Part shown: positions 5,322-5,932 of the stretch, piece after piece | Layout of the letters: each line of letters opens with the position of its first letter | Position numbering within the stretch: the first letter of the stretch is position 1 | Source of the DNA: an uncultured Lachnospiraceae bacterium | Lineage (GTDB): Bacteria; Bacillota; Clostridia; Lachnospirales; Lachnospiraceae | Assembly: GCA_905236275.1 (NCBI GenBank) | Contig: CAJOPI010000003.1 | Coordinates: 1 to 5,932 of the forward strand | Reading direction: 5' to 3' | DNA length: 5,932 nt | Translations under genes and position numbers: made by a program | Notes under the pieces: generated by a model | Databases searched by the model: none | Told to the model about the DNA's origin: nothing | The model's input: the letters and a program-made list of their open reading frames with translations, nothing else

Positions 5322-5932
5322 TGCTTAATGAATTAAGGAAAAAGTATATCGGCGACAGAAAATTTTATAAGAGATACATAATGCTTGCAACGCCGATGAT
5401 AGTTCAAAATGCCATAACAAATTTCGTGAGCTTTCTGGATAATATCATGGTGGGACAGCTGGGAGAGGAGGCAATTTCTGCCGTAGCGACGGTCAACCAG
5501 CTTGTTTTCGTATTTTCTCTTGCGGTATTTGGTGCGGCATCGGCAGGCAGTATTTATGGTGCACAGTATTTCGGGAAGGGCGACCATGAAGGACATATGT
5601 ACACTTTCAGGTTTAAGCTGTATGGCACACTGCTTGTGACCTTTATCGGGATTGAGCTTTTTATCATGAAGGGCAGGTTTTTAATCTCGCTTTATCTGAC
5701 GGAAACGGGTTCGGGGCTGTCAAGGGAACTGGCGATTTCTTACGGTTTACAATATATGTCGATAATCATGGTGGGGCTGCTTCCGTTTGCGATAAATCAG
5801 GCATATTCAACAAATATCAAGGAAACAGGTCAGACGATCATCCCCATGCTTGCGTGCGGTCAGTTATTTCCGCAGATTTACAAGGTCAATGATGACATAA
5901 GAGCCATTGCCGCAAAATTTATAATTGTTTCC
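5321..5932 (+). CDS. MATE-family efflux transporter, 3'-truncated by the window and apparently carrying an internal in-frame deletion
   Basis: The frame stays open for 204 codons to the window end. The ATG shares its A with the TGA of the hydrolase gene (TGATG), and AAGGG lies 10 nt upstream. MATE proteins (COG0534, NorM/DinF type) are about 450-residue, 12-segment antiporters exporting drugs or metabolites using Na+ or H+. Residues 1-178 match the N-terminal half well: an RKKYIGDRKFYK lead, segment 1 (21-44, ending DNIMVGQLG), segment 2 with GAQYFGKGDHEG (80-91), segment 3 (97-116), segment 4 (140-160) and LPFAINQAYSTNIKETGQT (154-172). From about residue 180 the sequence QLFPQIYKVNDDIRAIAAKF (181-200) matches the loop that in normal family members follows segment 9, not the expected segment 5. 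About 160-170 residues therefore seem absent. The product is probably non-functional or misfolded unless this is an assembly error. Confidence 0.82.
   Translation, partial: MLNELRKKYIGDRKFYKRYIMLATPMIVQNAITNFVSFLDNIMVGQLGEEAISAVATVNQLVFVFSLAVFGAASAGSIYGAQYFGKGDHEGHMYTFRFKLYGTLLVTFIGIELFIMKGRFLISLYLTETGSGLSRELAISYGLQYMSIIMVGLLPFAINQAYSTNIKETGQTIIPMLACGQLFPQIYKVNDDIRAIAAKFIIVS

Noticed and set aside
5333..5596. 87-codon minus-strand frame within the MATE gene
   Set aside because: It lies antisense to a clear coding frame, its protein has no recognisable motifs, and there is no ribosome binding site of note.

Overview
The window looks like chromosomal DNA from an AT-leaning Gram-positive anaerobe of the Clostridia (Lachnospiraceae or Ruminococcaceae type). 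The evidence is AAGGAG/GGAGGT ribosome binding sites, a lipoprotein-type solute-binding protein, a hairpin plus U-tract terminator, and proteins that read like clostridial members of their families. No rRNA or tRNA gene, CRISPR array, transposase or complete prophage gene is visible, and the exact species cannot be read from the sequence.

Left part (1-2043, minus strand): a two-gene ABC-importer operon. The permease (2043-1198) is read first and the lipoprotein solute-binding protein (1164-130) follows 33 bp later. Both most resemble taurine/aliphatic-sulfonate importers (TauC/TauA, SsuC/SsuA). No ATPase gene is present on either side within view. A long nested palindrome at 9-52 lies downstream and may end the operon.

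Middle (2044-2414): a 371-bp divergent regulatory region. It holds a clear minus-strand promoter for the transporter, overlapped by a tandem repeat. It also holds a palindrome between two TTTTGAC repeats, a 10-bp inverted repeat with competing stems, and twin TATTATAGT boxes upstream of the rightward operon. Rightward (2415-4581) run a TIM-barrel sugar isomerase/epimerase-like protein and a long Gfo/Idh/MocA NAD(P)-dependent oxidoreductase. This is a common pairing for oxidising and rearranging a sugar, cyclitol or glycoside of unknown identity. A textbook terminator at 4594-4624 closes the unit.

Right part (4647-5932): a separate unit with a perfect TATAAT box 6 nt before the ATG of a membrane-anchored SGNH/GDSL hydrolase (4659-5321). 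The stop codon of that gene overlaps the start of a MATE-family transporter (TGATG). The MATE reading frame runs off the window. The most unusual observation is that this MATE frame jumps, in frame, from the end of the fourth membrane segment to the loop after the ninth, so roughly five membrane segments (about 160-170 residues by family expectation) seem to be missing. It could be a decayed gene, a rearranged protein or an assembly collapse. Apart from this, the window is mainly ordinary metabolic and transport genes. I do not see a clear undescribed multi-gene system.
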